Shown here piece after piece: positions 18,805 to 27,928 of a DNA stretch of 64,000 bases. Where the stretch lies: assembly GCF_036452155.1 (NCBI RefSeq), contig NZ_JAWJZY010000003.1. One strand, written 5' to 3'. This stretch comes from Sorlinia euscelidii (lineage in GTDB: Bacteria; Pseudomonadota; Alphaproteobacteria; Acetobacterales; Acetobacteraceae). Position 1 is the first letter of the stretch. Each line of letters starts with the position of its first letter. Both the position numbers and the translations under genes were made by a program. The notes below the pieces were generated by a model, which saw only the letters and a list, made by a program, of their open reading frames with translations, was not told where the DNA came from and ran no database searches.

Positions 18805-19143
18805 TTAACCGCGATGGCGCGTGTGGCGCGATTTCGTCGTGTGGGATTTGACGTGCCGGTAGGAAGCTTTACGGATAAAGCGCGCCTTTACGCCATTCTT
18901 CGTTGCTTTATGTCGATAGCTTGCCGTGACGACCATTTTGCGGCCGTAACCACGCTTGCGATGCCGCGTTGTGTGCACGACAGGGCGTGGGGGCGCGGTG
19001 AGCGCCGCGAGTGTCAGGCGACTGGCTTCAACGTTTGAAATTGTCCGGCCGGAGGCTTTTGACGTCGAAGGGGAAAGCGCAAGACCGACAGCAAAAAATC
19101 CCGTCGATAAGATTGAAGCGAAACGTCGCATGTCTTTCCCCAT
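18805..19143 (-). CDS. small secreted, very basic protein of unknown function
   Basis: This 112-residue product is not recognised. The N-terminus (MGKDMRRFASILSTGFFAVGLALS) is a plausible signal peptide with a cut near SKA. The rest is extremely rich in Lys, Arg, His, Ser and Thr and contains two similar segments, TASYRHKATKN and KASYRHVKSHTTK. No cysteines are present. It is convergent with yraN and follows the grxD end in the opposite sense of a possible terminator hairpin. It may be a surface or nucleic-acid/polyanion-binding peptide, but this is only suggested by charge. It could also be a non-coding low-complexity reading; the clear signal peptide argues for a gene. Confidence 0.55.
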   Translation of the reverse strand: MGKDMRRFASILSTGFFAVGLALSPSTSKASGRTISNVEASRLTLAALTAPPRPVVHTTRHRKRGYGRKMVVTASYRHKATKNGVKARFIRKASYRHVKSHTTKSRHTRHRG

Positions 19144-19238
19144 CCGATGAAACTGAAAGCTTTACGCTAAATCACGGCATTAAGTTCAGTTTGGCAAGTA
19201 AAAACCCGCATGATCCGAAGGTTTTTTATGCGCGCGGC

Positions 19239-19268
19239 GGCGTGCCCGGTTGAAACCCGGGGCACGCC
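19239..19268 (-). terminator. strong hairpin downstream of grxD
   Basis: GGCGTGCCC (19239-19247) and GGGCACGCC (19260-19268) pair perfectly over nine bases, with extra inner GG/CC pairing. It sits ten bases beyond the grxD stop on that strand. There is no T-run after the stem on the minus strand, so it may only partly terminate, or protect the 3' end of the message. Confidence 0.5.
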
Positions 19269-19278
19269 ATGATGGTGC

Positions 19279-19614
19279 TCAGGCTTTGGCGCGCTCGATT
19301 TTCTTCTCATCCAGCAGGGAGTCGAGCTCACCATTCTGATACATATCGACGACGATGTCACATCCGCCCACGAACTCGCCCTTGATGTAAAGTTGCGGAA
19401 TCGTCGGCCATTGGGAAAAAGCCTTGATGCCCTCACGAATTTCAGCGTCTTCAAGGACGTTGATCGTCTGATATTCGACGCCCATACGATTTAATACTTG
19501 CACAACACGCGCAGAGAACCCGCATTGCGGAAATAATTTTTCCCCTTTCATAAATAACATGACGGGATGCGTGTCGATTTCACGCTGGATGCGCTGAAAA
19601 ATGTCCTGAGACAT
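19279..19614 (-). CDS. grxD: monothiol CGFS-type glutaredoxin
   Basis: Grx4-type proteins carry and hand over [2Fe-2S] clusters, usually as a complex with a BolA protein. The 111-residue product has the PQCGFS motif with C31 as cluster ligand, MLFMKGEKLFPQ ahead of it, the WPTIPQLYI cis-proline loop and GGCDIVVDMY for glutathione contact. ATG 19614 has AAGGAG upstream and gives the standard length. The gene follows bolA by about 40 bases, which matches the known Grx4-BolA partnership. It is the last gene of the purine run. Secure identification. Confidence 0.95.
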   Translation of the reverse strand: MSQDIFQRIQREIDTHPVMLFMKGEKLFPQCGFSARVVQVLNRMGVEYQTINVLEDAEIREGIKAFSQWPTIPQLYIKGEFVGGCDIVVDMYQNGELDSLLDEKKIERAKA

Positions 19615-19657
19615 AGCGGATTTCTCCTTAAATAAGGGTCTTGCGCGTCGACGCGCG

Positions 19658-19897
19658 TCAAGGCGTTTCAGTTTTGAGTGCAAGTGCGTGAAGGGTTGAC
19701 CCCATTTTCCCGCCAAGAGCCTCGTAGACAAGTTGGTGCTGTCGCACGCGATTCAAGCCCTCAAACGCTTTACTGACGACGCGACAGGCATAATGGTCGC
19801 CATCCCCGGCGAGATCGGTGATTTCCACCACCGCGTCGGGAAGCGCTTTCAGGATGTGCGCGCGGATTTCTTCCTCCTGCATGGCCATCTGCGTCAT
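19658..19897 (-). CDS. bolA: BolA family protein
   Basis: This 79-residue protein has the class II KH-like BolA fold. The conserved region RVVSKAFEGLNRVRQHQLVYEALGGKM includes the FEGLNRVRQHQ signature, with the histidine that can bind a shared iron-sulfur cluster with the CGFS glutaredoxin. Its ATG overlaps the purL TGA by four bases (ATGA), so its translation is probably coupled to purL. The neighbouring grxD supports a role in Fe-S trafficking or iron signalling. It is shorter than E. coli BolA and closer to the IbaG-like group in length. Confidence 0.92.
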   Translation of the reverse strand: MTQMAMQEEEIRAHILKALPDAVVEITDLAGDGDHYACRVVSKAFEGLNRVRQHQLVYEALGGKMGSTLHALALKTETP

Positions 19898-22091
19898 TGC
19901 TCCATCAAATTGGGGAAGAACGCGGCGTTGACTTCCCGCAGGCGATCAGCTGAAAGCGAGATGCCCTCAGCCAGGGTAAGATGCGTGCCACCACTGCGTC
20001 CGAGGCGGCGCACAGGGACATGGGCGGCTTCAGCGCGGGCGATAAACGCAACCGCGTCAGGGACCGCGACGATATAGGCGGCCTGATCCTCCCCGAAATA
20101 GAAAGCGTGCGGCGCCATAGCCGATGGCGGATGCTCCACGACACAACCAACGCCGCTCGCCATGACCATTTCCGCCAACGCAATCAGGAGGCCACCATCT
20201 GAGACATCGTGGCAAGCAGAAATTTCCCCGGATAAAATTCTTTCACGAACAAAATCGCCATTGCGACGCTCCGCCACGAGGTCAATAACCGGCGGCGCGC
20301 CGTCCTCCCGCTCACATATCTCGCGCAGCCAGAGTGACTGACCGAGATCGCCCCGGCTTTCACCGACCAGGACAAGCTCTGCTTCATCAGGCATCGCGTA
20401 CCCGACGGACTGGTCAATATCCGCAATGACGCCGATTGCGCCAATCGCCGGTGTTGGCAGGATCGGCACGCGCAGTCCGCTGGGGTGCGTCGTCTGGTTA
20501 TAAAGCGAGACATTGCCGCTGACGACGGGGAAATCAAGCGCGGTGCAGGCTTCCTTGATACCGGCAACGGCATCCGCAAATTGTCCCATGATTTCCGGCA
20601 CTTCAGGATTACCGAAATTGAGATTATCCGTCACCGCAAGGGGTTGCGCCCCGGTTGCAGTGATGTTGCGCCACGCTTCAACCACCGCCTGTGCGCCGCC
20701 CGCTTTGGCATCGGCCTGGCAGTAACGCGGCGTGCAATCCGTCGTCATGGCGAGTCCTTTGGACGTGCCTTCAATCCGGATGACCGCGGCATCAGCCGTT
20801 CCCGGACGTCGCTTTGTCTGGCCGCCAACGCCACTGTCATATTGGTTCCAGATCCAGGCGCGGGAGGCTAGGTCCGGGCAGGCCAACAGGTGCAGCAGGG
20901 CGTGTTCCACCCCTTCCGGGTCTCTCACCCCGCCGAGGCGCGCTGGCGGTTTGCCGCTGACGAGCGGGCGATGATAAAGAGGCGCTTCATCCGCAAGGGG
21001 GGCCAGCGGGATATCTGCCTCGATCTGTCCCTTATGCCGGATGGTGATGCGCCCCGTATCCGTCAGCATGCCGATAATTGAAAAATCGAGTTCCCATTTC
21101 TCAAAAATCGCGCGGGCAACGTCCGTCCGCTCGGGCTTGAGGACCATCAACATGCGCTCCTGACTTTCGGAGAGCATCATTTCATAGGCGGTCATGCCGG
21201 TTTCACGTTGCGGCACCTGGTCGAGATCCAGCTCAATCCCGACACGTCCCTTCCCCGCCATTTCAACGGCGGACGATGTCAGCCCCGCGGCACCCATATC
21301 CTGGATGGCCACGATAGCGTCCGTTTCCATGAGTTCGAGACAGGCTTCGATGAGCAGCTTCTCGGTAAAGGGATCCCCGACCTGCACTGTGGGCCGCTTT
21401 TTGAGAGCGTGCTCATCAAATTCGGCTGACGACATGGTCGCACCATGGATGCCGTCCCGCCCCGTTTTGGAACCGACATAGACGACCGGGTTTCCGACCC
21501 CTGCCGCCGCGGAAAGGAAGATACGGTCCTGCGCCGCGATGCCCACCGTCATCGCATTGACGAGCGGATTACTATTATAGGAAGGATGGAAATTTACTTC
21601 CCGCCGACTGTCGCGACACCGACGCAATTTCCGTAACCCCCGATGCCGCGCACGACACCGTCAATGACATGGCGTGTGACGGGCAGGGATGGATCACCGA
21701 AGCGTAAGGCGTTGAGATTGGCAACCGGGCGCGCACCCATCGTGAAAACGTCGCGCAATATGCCGCCGACCCCGGTGGCCGCGCCTTGATACGGCTCGAT
21801 GAATGAGGGGTGGTTGTGGCTTTCCATCTTGAAAACCGCGGCCATCCCGTCACCGATATCGACGACACCCGCATTTTCCCCCGGGCCGTGAATGACCCAG
21901 GGCGCCTTTGTCGGCAGTGTCTTCAGATGGGCGAGAGACGACTTGTAGGAGCAATGCTCTGACCACATAACGGAAAAAATACCGAGTTCAGTCAGGCTGG
22001 GCGTCCGCCCCATAATATCGAGGAGTTTTTGATATTCGACATCTGTCAGGCCAAAACGCTGCGCGAGTGCAGCGTCAACGTTAGCGGTCAT
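19894..22091 (-). CDS. purL: phosphoribosylformylglycinamidine synthase subunit PurL (one frameshift)
   Basis: PurL is the synthetase subunit of the FGAM synthase that converts FGAR to FGAM with ATP and glutamine-derived ammonia, the fourth step of purine synthesis. Restored length is 732 residues, the 'small PurL' form that needs PurS and PurQ, both encoded upstream. Landmarks are WSEHCSYKSS, MESHNHPSFIEPYQGAATGVGG, and KLSDN-type DNLNFGNPE later on. The frame breaks in a C3 run at 21600-21602, where VATVGGK-stop should read VATVGGEVNFHPSYNSN. This is the shortest run affected. The gene overlaps purQ and bolA by four bases each. Identity is certain. Confidence 0.93.
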
Positions 22092-22789
22092 TTAACCAAG
22101 CTTTCAACGAGACTGGTAAAAAGCGGAGCCCCATCTGTCGGGCCAAGCTGCGGGTCAACCATATTTTCCGGGTGCGGCATTAATCCGCAGACCCGACTAT
22201 TCTCACTCAAAATCCCCGCAATCGCGCGTGCACTGCCATTCGGGTTCGCGCTGGGGCACGCCTCATCAATCGTGCCATCTGCCCTCGCATAGCGGAATGC
22301 GACCCGCCCCTCACCTTCAAGCGCGTCGAGCTCGGAGGGTGACGCGGTGTAGTTGCCATCCCCGTGCGCGAGCGGCGCGCGGAACACATCGCCATGCTTC
22401 CAGCCTGAAGTGAAAGCTGACCGGTCATTCTCAACGCGAAGATAAGCATCCTGCGAGAGAAAGCGCATCCCGGCATTACGCAGCAGCGCACCGGGCAAAA
22501 TATGCGCCTCCGTCAGAATCTGGAAACCATTGCACACGCCAAGCACGTATCCGCCCCGTGCCGCGAAGTCCCGCACCTCACGCATAATCGGTGCATGGGC
22601 CCCCATCGCGCCGGAGCGAAGATAATCCCCGAAGCTGAAACCACCGGGGATGACGATGAGGTCCAAAGAGGGCAGCGCGGTGTCACGATGCCACAAAATC
22701 TGCGGCGCCTTTCCCGAGACGATTTGCAGCGCCTGGGCCATGTCCCGCTCCCGGTTCGTGCCGGGGAAAAGAACAATACCTGCCTTCAT
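22088..22789 (-). CDS. purQ: phosphoribosylformylglycinamidine synthase subunit PurQ (glutaminase)
   Basis: PurQ is the class I glutamine amidotransferase subunit that feeds ammonia to PurL. The 233-residue protein has the FPGTNRERDM N-terminus, VIPGGFSFGDYLRSG, the nucleophile C86 in LGVCNGFQIL, and the histidine/glutamate pair in GLMPHPENM near the C-terminus. The stop overlaps the purL start (ATGA), and the start overlaps the stop of the Rap1a-like gene (TAATG). Intact and secure. Confidence 0.96.
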   Translation of the reverse strand: MKAGIVLFPGTNRERDMAQALQIVSGKAPQILWHRDTALPSLDLIVIPGGFSFGDYLRSGAMGAHAPIMREVRDFAARGGYVLGVCNGFQILTEAHILPGALLRNAGMRFLSQDAYLRVENDRSAFTSGWKHGDVFRAPLAHGDGNYTASPSELDALEGEGRVAFRYARADGTIDEACPSANPNGSARAIAGILSENSRVCGLMPHPENMVDPQLGPTDGAPLFTSLVESLVK

Positions 22790-23187
22790 TACGGCGCTGC
22801 CCCGTTACGGGCGTCATTGCAGGGATAGGCACCATGAAGCGCCGCGACGACAGTCTTGCCCACCGGGCCGGACAGGTTGGATTTCTGGCGTTGCTGATTC
22901 AAAATCCAACGAACGACCTTGCTGCGCATCGCGCTCGTTTTCTCATCGGAAGGGATGCAGAAAGCGGCTTCACCCTCACCTGTTCTGTTGATTGAACTGA
23001 GATAGGTCAGCGCGCCCCCATCCGCGACACCGGCAAGATAAGCGTCGCATAGGGCGCTCTTGCCCGGATCATTACAGATGCGGAGAAATCCCCCGACACT
23101 CATTTTTGAAAGTCGATGCTCAGAAGCGAGGGCCGGATGGGTGGCGACACAACCCATGGCGAATAAGGCCAGCAGTGCTTTGCGCAT
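22789..23187 (-). CDS. Rap1a/Tai-like secreted protein embedded between purS and purQ
   Basis: The 132-residue product has a signal peptide (MRKALLALFAMGCVATHPALA) and a small domain matching the Rap1a/Tai immunity family by pattern: ICNDP...LCDAYLAGVADGG, then FCIPSDEKTSAMRSKVVRWIL, then VVAALHGAYPC. Known members are periplasmic proteins that neutralise amidase effectors of type VI secretion; many others have no known target. Four cysteines could form disulfides. The stop overlaps the purQ ATG and the start overlaps the purS stop (TAATG at both), so the gene is fully built into the purine operon. No effector or T6SS gene is in the window, so an immunity role is doubtful here. Family call is by eye. 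Confidence 0.75.
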   Translation of the reverse strand: MRKALLALFAMGCVATHPALASEHRLSKMSVGGFLRICNDPGKSALCDAYLAGVADGGALTYLSSINRTGEGEAAFCIPSDEKTSAMRSKVVRWILNQQRQKSNLSGPVGKTVVAALHGAYPCNDARNGAAP

Positions 23188-23429
23188 TATTTCAGAACCT
23201 CCACCGTGTAATCCTCAATGACGAGATTGGCGAGTAACGCCTCTGCCATTTTCCGGCCCTGATCAGCCGCGGATTTGGAATCATGGCAATCCACGTCCAA
23301 CAAAATCGTCCTACCAACACGCACATCGTTCACATTCTTGAAATCAAGCGTTTCGAGGGCGTGGCCAATCGCTTTACCTTGAGGGTCGAGGACGCCTTCC
23401 CGTAACACAACATCTACGCGGATTTTCAT
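23187..23429 (-). CDS. purS: phosphoribosylformylglycinamidine synthase subunit PurS
   Basis: PurS is the small bridging subunit that holds PurL and PurQ together and channels ammonia. The 80-residue protein begins MKIRVDVVLREGVLDPQGKA and has GRTILLDVD in the middle and NLVIEDYTVEV at the end, all typical. It starts three bases after purC and its stop overlaps the Rap1a-like gene. Intact and secure. Confidence 0.95.
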   Translation of the reverse strand: MKIRVDVVLREGVLDPQGKAIGHALETLDFKNVNDVRVGRTILLDVDCHDSKSAADQGRKMAEALLANLVIEDYTVEVLK

Positions 23430-23432
23430 CGA

Positions 23433-24194
23433 CTACCCCTCCGACCCTTTAATTTCGTGATTTCCCGATTCCGGAAGAATGCCGAGCCGCCGCGCGACTT
23501 CCTGATAGGCTTCCTCAACACGGCCGAGATCCCGGCGGAAGCGGTCCTTATCCAGTTTCTCACTGGTGTTCATGTCCCAGAGGCGGCAATTATCCGGAGA
23601 AATCTCGTCCGCCAGCACGACGCGCATCTCGTCCTGCTCCCACAGGCGCCCGAACTCAAGTTTGAAATCCACGAGCTGGATACCGATGGCCTGGAATGTC
23701 CCGCAGAGGAAATCATTGATGCGCAGGGCGTGGCTGTTGATCTCCTCCATATCCTGGGGGGTGGCCCATTCAAAGGCGGCGATATGCTCCTCCGACACCA
23801 TCGGGTCATTGAGCGCATCATTTTTAAGGTAATATTCAATGATGGTGCGCGGCAGGCGCGTCCCTTCCTCAAGCCCGAGGCGACTCGCGATTGATCCCGC
23901 CGCAACGTTACGTACAACGATTTCAAGCGGGATGATCTCCACCTCTCGGACCAGTTGCTCACGCATATTGATGCGCTTCATGAAGTGCGTCGGGATGCCG
24001 ATCGCCTGCAGGCGCAGCATGAGATGTTCACTGATGCGATTATTCAGCACGCCCTTGCCGGTGATAATGCCTTTTTTGGCGCCATTTCCGGCGGTGGCGT
24101 CATCCTTGAAATACTGGACGATTGATCCGGGCTCCGGACCTTCGAAAAGGATTTTGGCTTTACCCTCATAGAGTTGTCGGCGGCGGGCCATCAT
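23433..24194 (-). CDS. purC: phosphoribosylaminoimidazole-succinocarboxamide synthase
   Basis: The enzyme joins aspartate to CAIR to make SAICAR in purine synthesis. The 253-residue protein has RRQLYEGKAKILFEG for ATP binding, KDDATAGNGAKKG, and the two signature regions PLEIVVRNVAAGSIASRLG and QLVDFKLEFGR. Two in-frame ATG codons (24194 and 24191) are adjacent, and the first is used here. It is followed at once by purS. About 110 bases separate it from the transporter gene upstream, room for its own promoter. Secure identification. Confidence 0.96.
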   Translation of the reverse strand: MMARRRQLYEGKAKILFEGPEPGSIVQYFKDDATAGNGAKKGIITGKGVLNNRISEHLMLRLQAIGIPTHFMKRINMREQLVREVEIIPLEIVVRNVAAGSIASRLGLEEGTRLPRTIIEYYLKNDALNDPMVSEEHIAAFEWATPQDMEEINSHALRINDFLCGTFQAIGIQLVDFKLEFGRLWEQDEMRVVLADEISPDNCRLWDMNTSEKLDKDRFRRDLGRVEEAYQEVARRLGILPESGNHEIKGSEG

Positions 24195-24303
24195 AGACTT
24201 TCAGCAAAAGCAAAGTGAGAAAACAGACATATAGCAGTGCGCAGGGCGACGCGACAGACCTAAAAGACCCCCGTCCTGAAGGACATCACGTCGCCATCCC
24301 GCT

Positions 24304-25674
24304 TCAGTTACGGGAAGCTGGCAGGAATGTGCCGTCCCGAAGCGATTTTTCAAGGGCTTCGAGACTCTGCCCCTTTGTCTCCGGGACATAGCGCATCACG
24401 AAAATAAAGGAAAATGCGTTAACCGCCGCGAAGAGCCAGAAGGTCGCTCCCGGCCCGAGAAGGGTGACGAGGCTTAATGTCGTCAGGGAGATCACCAGAT
24501 CCGCGCCCCAATGACTGGCGGCCACCACGCTCATGCCACTCCCCCGGCAGGAAAGGGGAAATACCTCGGCCCCCACGAGCCATACAGTGACGGACAGACT
24601 GCCGACATTGAAGATGACGTAACCGATGAGTGAGATAAGCGTAATCCACGCGCCGATGCCGCCGGTCAGGTGAAGGGAAAACATGGCGCCGAGGACGATG
24701 AGGGAAATAACCGCGCCGGGAAGCATGCGCAGCATCAAGGTGCGACGCCCCCAGTGATCAACCGCCCAGCCGCCAAATATGGTCGCCAATGTCATGGCCA
24801 CACCCACTGCAACCGACATGAGCAGCGCATATTGGTGACCGAACCCGGCCTCAGAAAAGATTGTCGGCGCGTAATACATGACGGCATTCGTGCCAGTAAG
24901 CTGACAAAGCAACCCGATCCCGACAGAGGCGAGAAGCGCAGGGCGCACCCAGGGCTCAAAAATCTGCCGGAAGGGCGCTTTCTGATCATGCGCGTCGATG
25001 ATTTCCTCAAGCTCCTGATCAGCCTGCGCGTCGGTCGGGCGGACACGGCGCAGAACTTCACGCGCGCGCTCTGTCTCCCCTTTCATGGCGAGCCAGCGCG
25101 GGCTGTTCGGTACAAACAACATGCCGATAAAGAGGATGGAAGCCGGCACGAAGCCAAGACCGAACATAAAACGCCAGCTCTCATCCCGCAGCAGGTAGCC
25201 GGTGATGAAAGAAATGGTCATGCCGGACACAACCGCGAGCTGAAACGCCACAACGAGCGCGCCGCGTCTCTCCGGCGGCGAGATTTCAGCAATATAGATC
25301 GGCACAATCTGGGAGGCCGCGCCAATGGCGAGGCCAAGTATCAGGCGCGACGCGACCAGCAAAGCTGTCGAATGCGCAAAGGTGACGATCACCGTGCCGA
25401 TCAGAAACAGGATCGACGCGGCCATAATGGTGCGCCGTCGGCCCATCCGGTCTGATAAAGGCCCGGCCGTAATACAGCCAACCAGCGCGCCAGCAATAAT
25501 AGCGGAGGTCACGACCTCCTGCGCGAAGGTCGTAAGATGAAAATCGGTCTTCAGTTGAAGCAACGCACCGGAAATAATGCCGGTATCATACCCGAAGAGC
25601 AAACCGCCCGTCGCGGCGATAATGGCAATGAAATTTGTGAGGGCTTGTCCTCTGACAGGTTTTTGCGCGTCCAT
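24304..25674 (-). CDS. MFS sugar porter family transporter
   Basis: This is an inner-membrane sugar/proton symporter of the GalP/XylE type. The 456-residue protein has about twelve membrane helices. Family motifs are GGLLFGYDTGIISGAL in helix 1, DRMGRRR in loop 2-3, PNSPRWL after helix 6, CQLTGTNAVMYYAP in helix 7, the second DHWGRR loop and the C-terminal PETKGQSLE. ATG 25674 with AGAAAGG nine bases upstream is chosen over a longer reading from 25713. It lies between purB and purC on the same strand, an unusual place for a sugar transporter. The substrate cannot be told; a hexose or pentose is likely. Confidence 0.9.
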   Translation of the reverse strand: MDAQKPVRGQALTNFIAIIAATGGLLFGYDTGIISGALLQLKTDFHLTTFAQEVVTSAIIAGALVGCITAGPLSDRMGRRRTIMAASILFLIGTVIVTFAHSTALLVASRLILGLAIGAASQIVPIYIAEISPPERRGALVVAFQLAVVSGMTISFITGYLLRDESWRFMFGLGFVPASILFIGMLFVPNSPRWLAMKGETERAREVLRRVRPTDAQADQELEEIIDAHDQKAPFRQIFEPWVRPALLASVGIGLLCQLTGTNAVMYYAPTIFSEAGFGHQYALLMSVAVGVAMTLATIFGGWAVDHWGRRTLMLRMLPGAVISLIVLGAMFSLHLTGGIGAWITLISLIGYVIFNVGSLSVTVWLVGAEVFPLSCRGSGMSVVAASHWGADLVISLTTLSLVTLLGPGATFWLFAAVNAFSFIFVMRYVPETKGQSLEALEKSLRDGTFLPASRN

Positions 25675-25779
25675 AACGGCTGACCTTTCTTTGAACACAG
25701 CGCGGGATATCAAGAAGATGATGACCCGCGCTGATCATGATTTTCTGCCGGATGATCCGGCGAATTTGCAAAAAAGTCC

Positions 25780-27114
25780 TTACGCGCCAAAAACTTTTTT
25801 GAAGATGTCGTCCACGGCGACGAGGTGATTTTCACTTCGCATCGCCGCGTCCAGGGCTGAGGGGGTGATGTGCTGCGTCACTTCCGGGTCGGAGAGGAGA
25901 TTTTCTCGGAAACTGCGTCCCTCCGGCTTGCCAAGCAGGGTCCATGTCGCCATCGCGTGTTTCTGCACGAGGCGATATGCATCCTCTCGTGAGAAGCCTG
26001 CCTTGGCCAGCGCCAGGAGGACCTCACCGGAATGCACCACCCCGCCCAGCGCATTGAGATTGGCCTCCATACGCTCCGGATAAATGAGAAGCTTGTCCAT
26101 CATATCGGCAAGTCGCATCAGCGCAAAATCAAGACCGATTGTGGCGTCCGGGGCGAGATTCCGCTCTACGGAGGAATGACTGATATCCCGCTCATGCCAC
26201 AAAGTCACGTTTTCAAGCGCTGGGACGATTGCGCTGCGGACGAGACGCGCGAGGCCGGTGAGATTTTCAGACAGAACCGGATTTCGCTTATGCGGCATCG
26301 CGGAGCTGCCTTTCTGCCCCGGATGGAAAAATTCCTCAGCCTCCCGCAATTCTGAACGTTGCAGGTGGCGCACTTCGGTCGCCAGGCGTTCAATGGCGCT
26401 GGCCGTCACGGCGAGGGCGCAGAAATAAGCAGCATGACGATCCCGCGGGATGATCTGGGTGGAAACGTCTTCACAACTTAAACCCAGCTTCTCGGCGACA
26501 TAGGCTTCAACTTTGGGGTCGAGATGCGCGAAAGTGCCGACTGCGCCTGATATGGCGCAGACAGCGATTTCCGAACGCGCCGTCTCGAGTCGCTTCCGAT
26601 TACGCGCGAATTCGGCGTAATGCCCGGCCATTTTGAGGCCGAAACTCGTCGGCTCCGCATGAATGCCATGACTGCGACCGATCGTGACCGTGTTTTTATG
26701 CGCAAAAGCCTGTTTCTTCAGCGCTGCGAGAACTACATCCATATCCTTCAACAGGAGATCCGTCGCCTGAACGAGTTGCACGGAGAGGCAGGTATCCAGC
26801 ACATCTGAAGATGTCATGCCGAGATGCACGAAACGACTGTCATCGCCGATTTTCTCAGCCAACCAGGTGAGGAAGGCGATGACATCATGGCGTGTCTCCG
26901 CTTCAATCTCATCAATGCGGGCGAGATCTGCATCTGAAAATGCCGCCATGGCCTCATCACCGCGCCTGCGGATGTTCTGGGCGGACTCTCGCGGGATCGT
27001 GCCCAGATTCGCCATGGCCTCACAGGCGAGCGCCTCGATCTCGAACCAGATTCTATACCGGTTCTCGGCAGACCAGATGGCTGTCATGGCCGGACGGCTG
27101 TAACGGGGCACCAT
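25780..27114 (-). CDS. purB: adenylosuccinate lyase
   Basis: PurB acts twice in purine synthesis, splitting fumarate from SAICAR and from adenylosuccinate. The 444-residue protein has the fumarase-superfamily signature GSSAMPHKRNP, the HLGMTSSDVLDT region with its catalytic histidine region, and TIGRSHGIHAEPTSFG. It heads the minus-strand purine run. It is divergent from terC over 187 bases. Intact and secure. Confidence 0.97.
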   Translation of the reverse strand: MVPRYSRPAMTAIWSAENRYRIWFEIEALACEAMANLGTIPRESAQNIRRRGDEAMAAFSDADLARIDEIEAETRHDVIAFLTWLAEKIGDDSRFVHLGMTSSDVLDTCLSVQLVQATDLLLKDMDVVLAALKKQAFAHKNTVTIGRSHGIHAEPTSFGLKMAGHYAEFARNRKRLETARSEIAVCAISGAVGTFAHLDPKVEAYVAEKLGLSCEDVSTQIIPRDRHAAYFCALAVTASAIERLATEVRHLQRSELREAEEFFHPGQKGSSAMPHKRNPVLSENLTGLARLVRSAIVPALENVTLWHERDISHSSVERNLAPDATIGLDFALMRLADMMDKLLIYPERMEANLNALGGVVHSGEVLLALAKAGFSREDAYRLVQKHAMATWTLLGKPEGRSFRENLLSDPEVTQHITPSALDAAMRSENHLVAVDDIFKKVFGA

Positions 27115-27301
27115 AAATTTCGCTCCTTGACTTCAAACGTGCCTTACATAGCGGATTTACCAGCATCCGAACATAGGTCCGGGCAAATAACGTTACAAAT
27201 ATCACAAGTCGCGTTCAAAACCGTCGAGGGCTTGATCCTTTTCAGATAACAGCGAACAAAGGCCCGATCATGGCGGGGTCAATGCGGGGAAGGAGCATCT
27301 C

Positions 27302-27907
27302 ATGGCAGTGACGTGGGCAGAGGTGACGTCCCTCATTCAAATTCTTTTGATTGACGTCTCACTGGCGGGCGACAATGCCATTGTCATTGGTCTCGCCGTG
27401 CAGGGGCTCGTCGCGGGCCAGAAGAGACAAGCTATTGCTATCGGGGTGGGGCTTGCCGCGCTCATCCGCATTATTCTGGCGCTGGTGGCGACGAAACTCC
27501 TGACAGTGATCGGGCTGACGCTGGCAGGTGGGCTTCTTTTGCTTTGGGTCTGCTGGAAAATGTTCCGGGAGTTACGGGTTTCCGAGCCGGAAGTAGGGCT
27601 CGTAGCCCCGTCCAAAAAACTCTCATCGGTCATATTCAAAATCGTGATCGCGGATCTCTCCATGAGCCTCGATAATGTGCTCGCCGTGGCCGGGGCCGCT
27701 ATCGGGCATCCCTATCTTCTGGCTCTGGGCCTGCTTTTATCCATTCTTCTCATGGGATTCTGCGCGGCAGCGATGGCGAAATTGCTTGAGCGTTACCGGT
27801 GGATTGCCTGGGTCGGGCTTATCGTGATTTTCTATGTCGCGATCAGGCTGATCATCATAGGCGGATTTGAAGTCAGCGTGGTTATCGGGCAGTTTATGAG
27901 TCGATAA
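27302..27907 (+). CDS. TerC/YjbE family integral membrane protein
   Basis: This 201-residue inner-membrane protein of the TerC family has about seven helices. The family's two acidic motifs are present, DVSLAGDNAIVI in the first helix and ADLSMSLDNVLAV in the middle, and they probably bind a metal ion. Several family members export manganese to metalate secreted proteins or relieve metal stress. GGGAAGGAG precedes the ATG. I looked for a manganese riboswitch in the 187-base leader and did not find the conserved core. It is followed 21 bases later by the transglycosylase gene. Family is firm; substrate inferred. Confidence 0.88.
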   Translation: MAVTWAEVTSLIQILLIDVSLAGDNAIVIGLAVQGLVAGQKRQAIAIGVGLAALIRIILALVATKLLTVIGLTLAGGLLLLWVCWKMFRELRVSEPEVGLVAPSKKLSSVIFKIVIADLSMSLDNVLAVAGAAIGHPYLLALGLLLSILLMGFCAAAMAKLLERYRWIAWVGLIVIFYVAIRLIIIGGFEVSVVIGQFMSR

Positions 27908-27928
27908 TTGTGCGGGAAAGAGGAAGAT

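Noticed and set aside
24670..25455. 261-codon plus-strand reading
   Set aside because: It is a charged, low-complexity antisense of the sugar-transporter gene.
27115..27301. Manganese (yybP-ykoY) riboswitch before the TerC-family gene
   Set aside because: The conserved core elements of that riboswitch are not present in the 187-base leader; only an ordinary ribosome site is visible.
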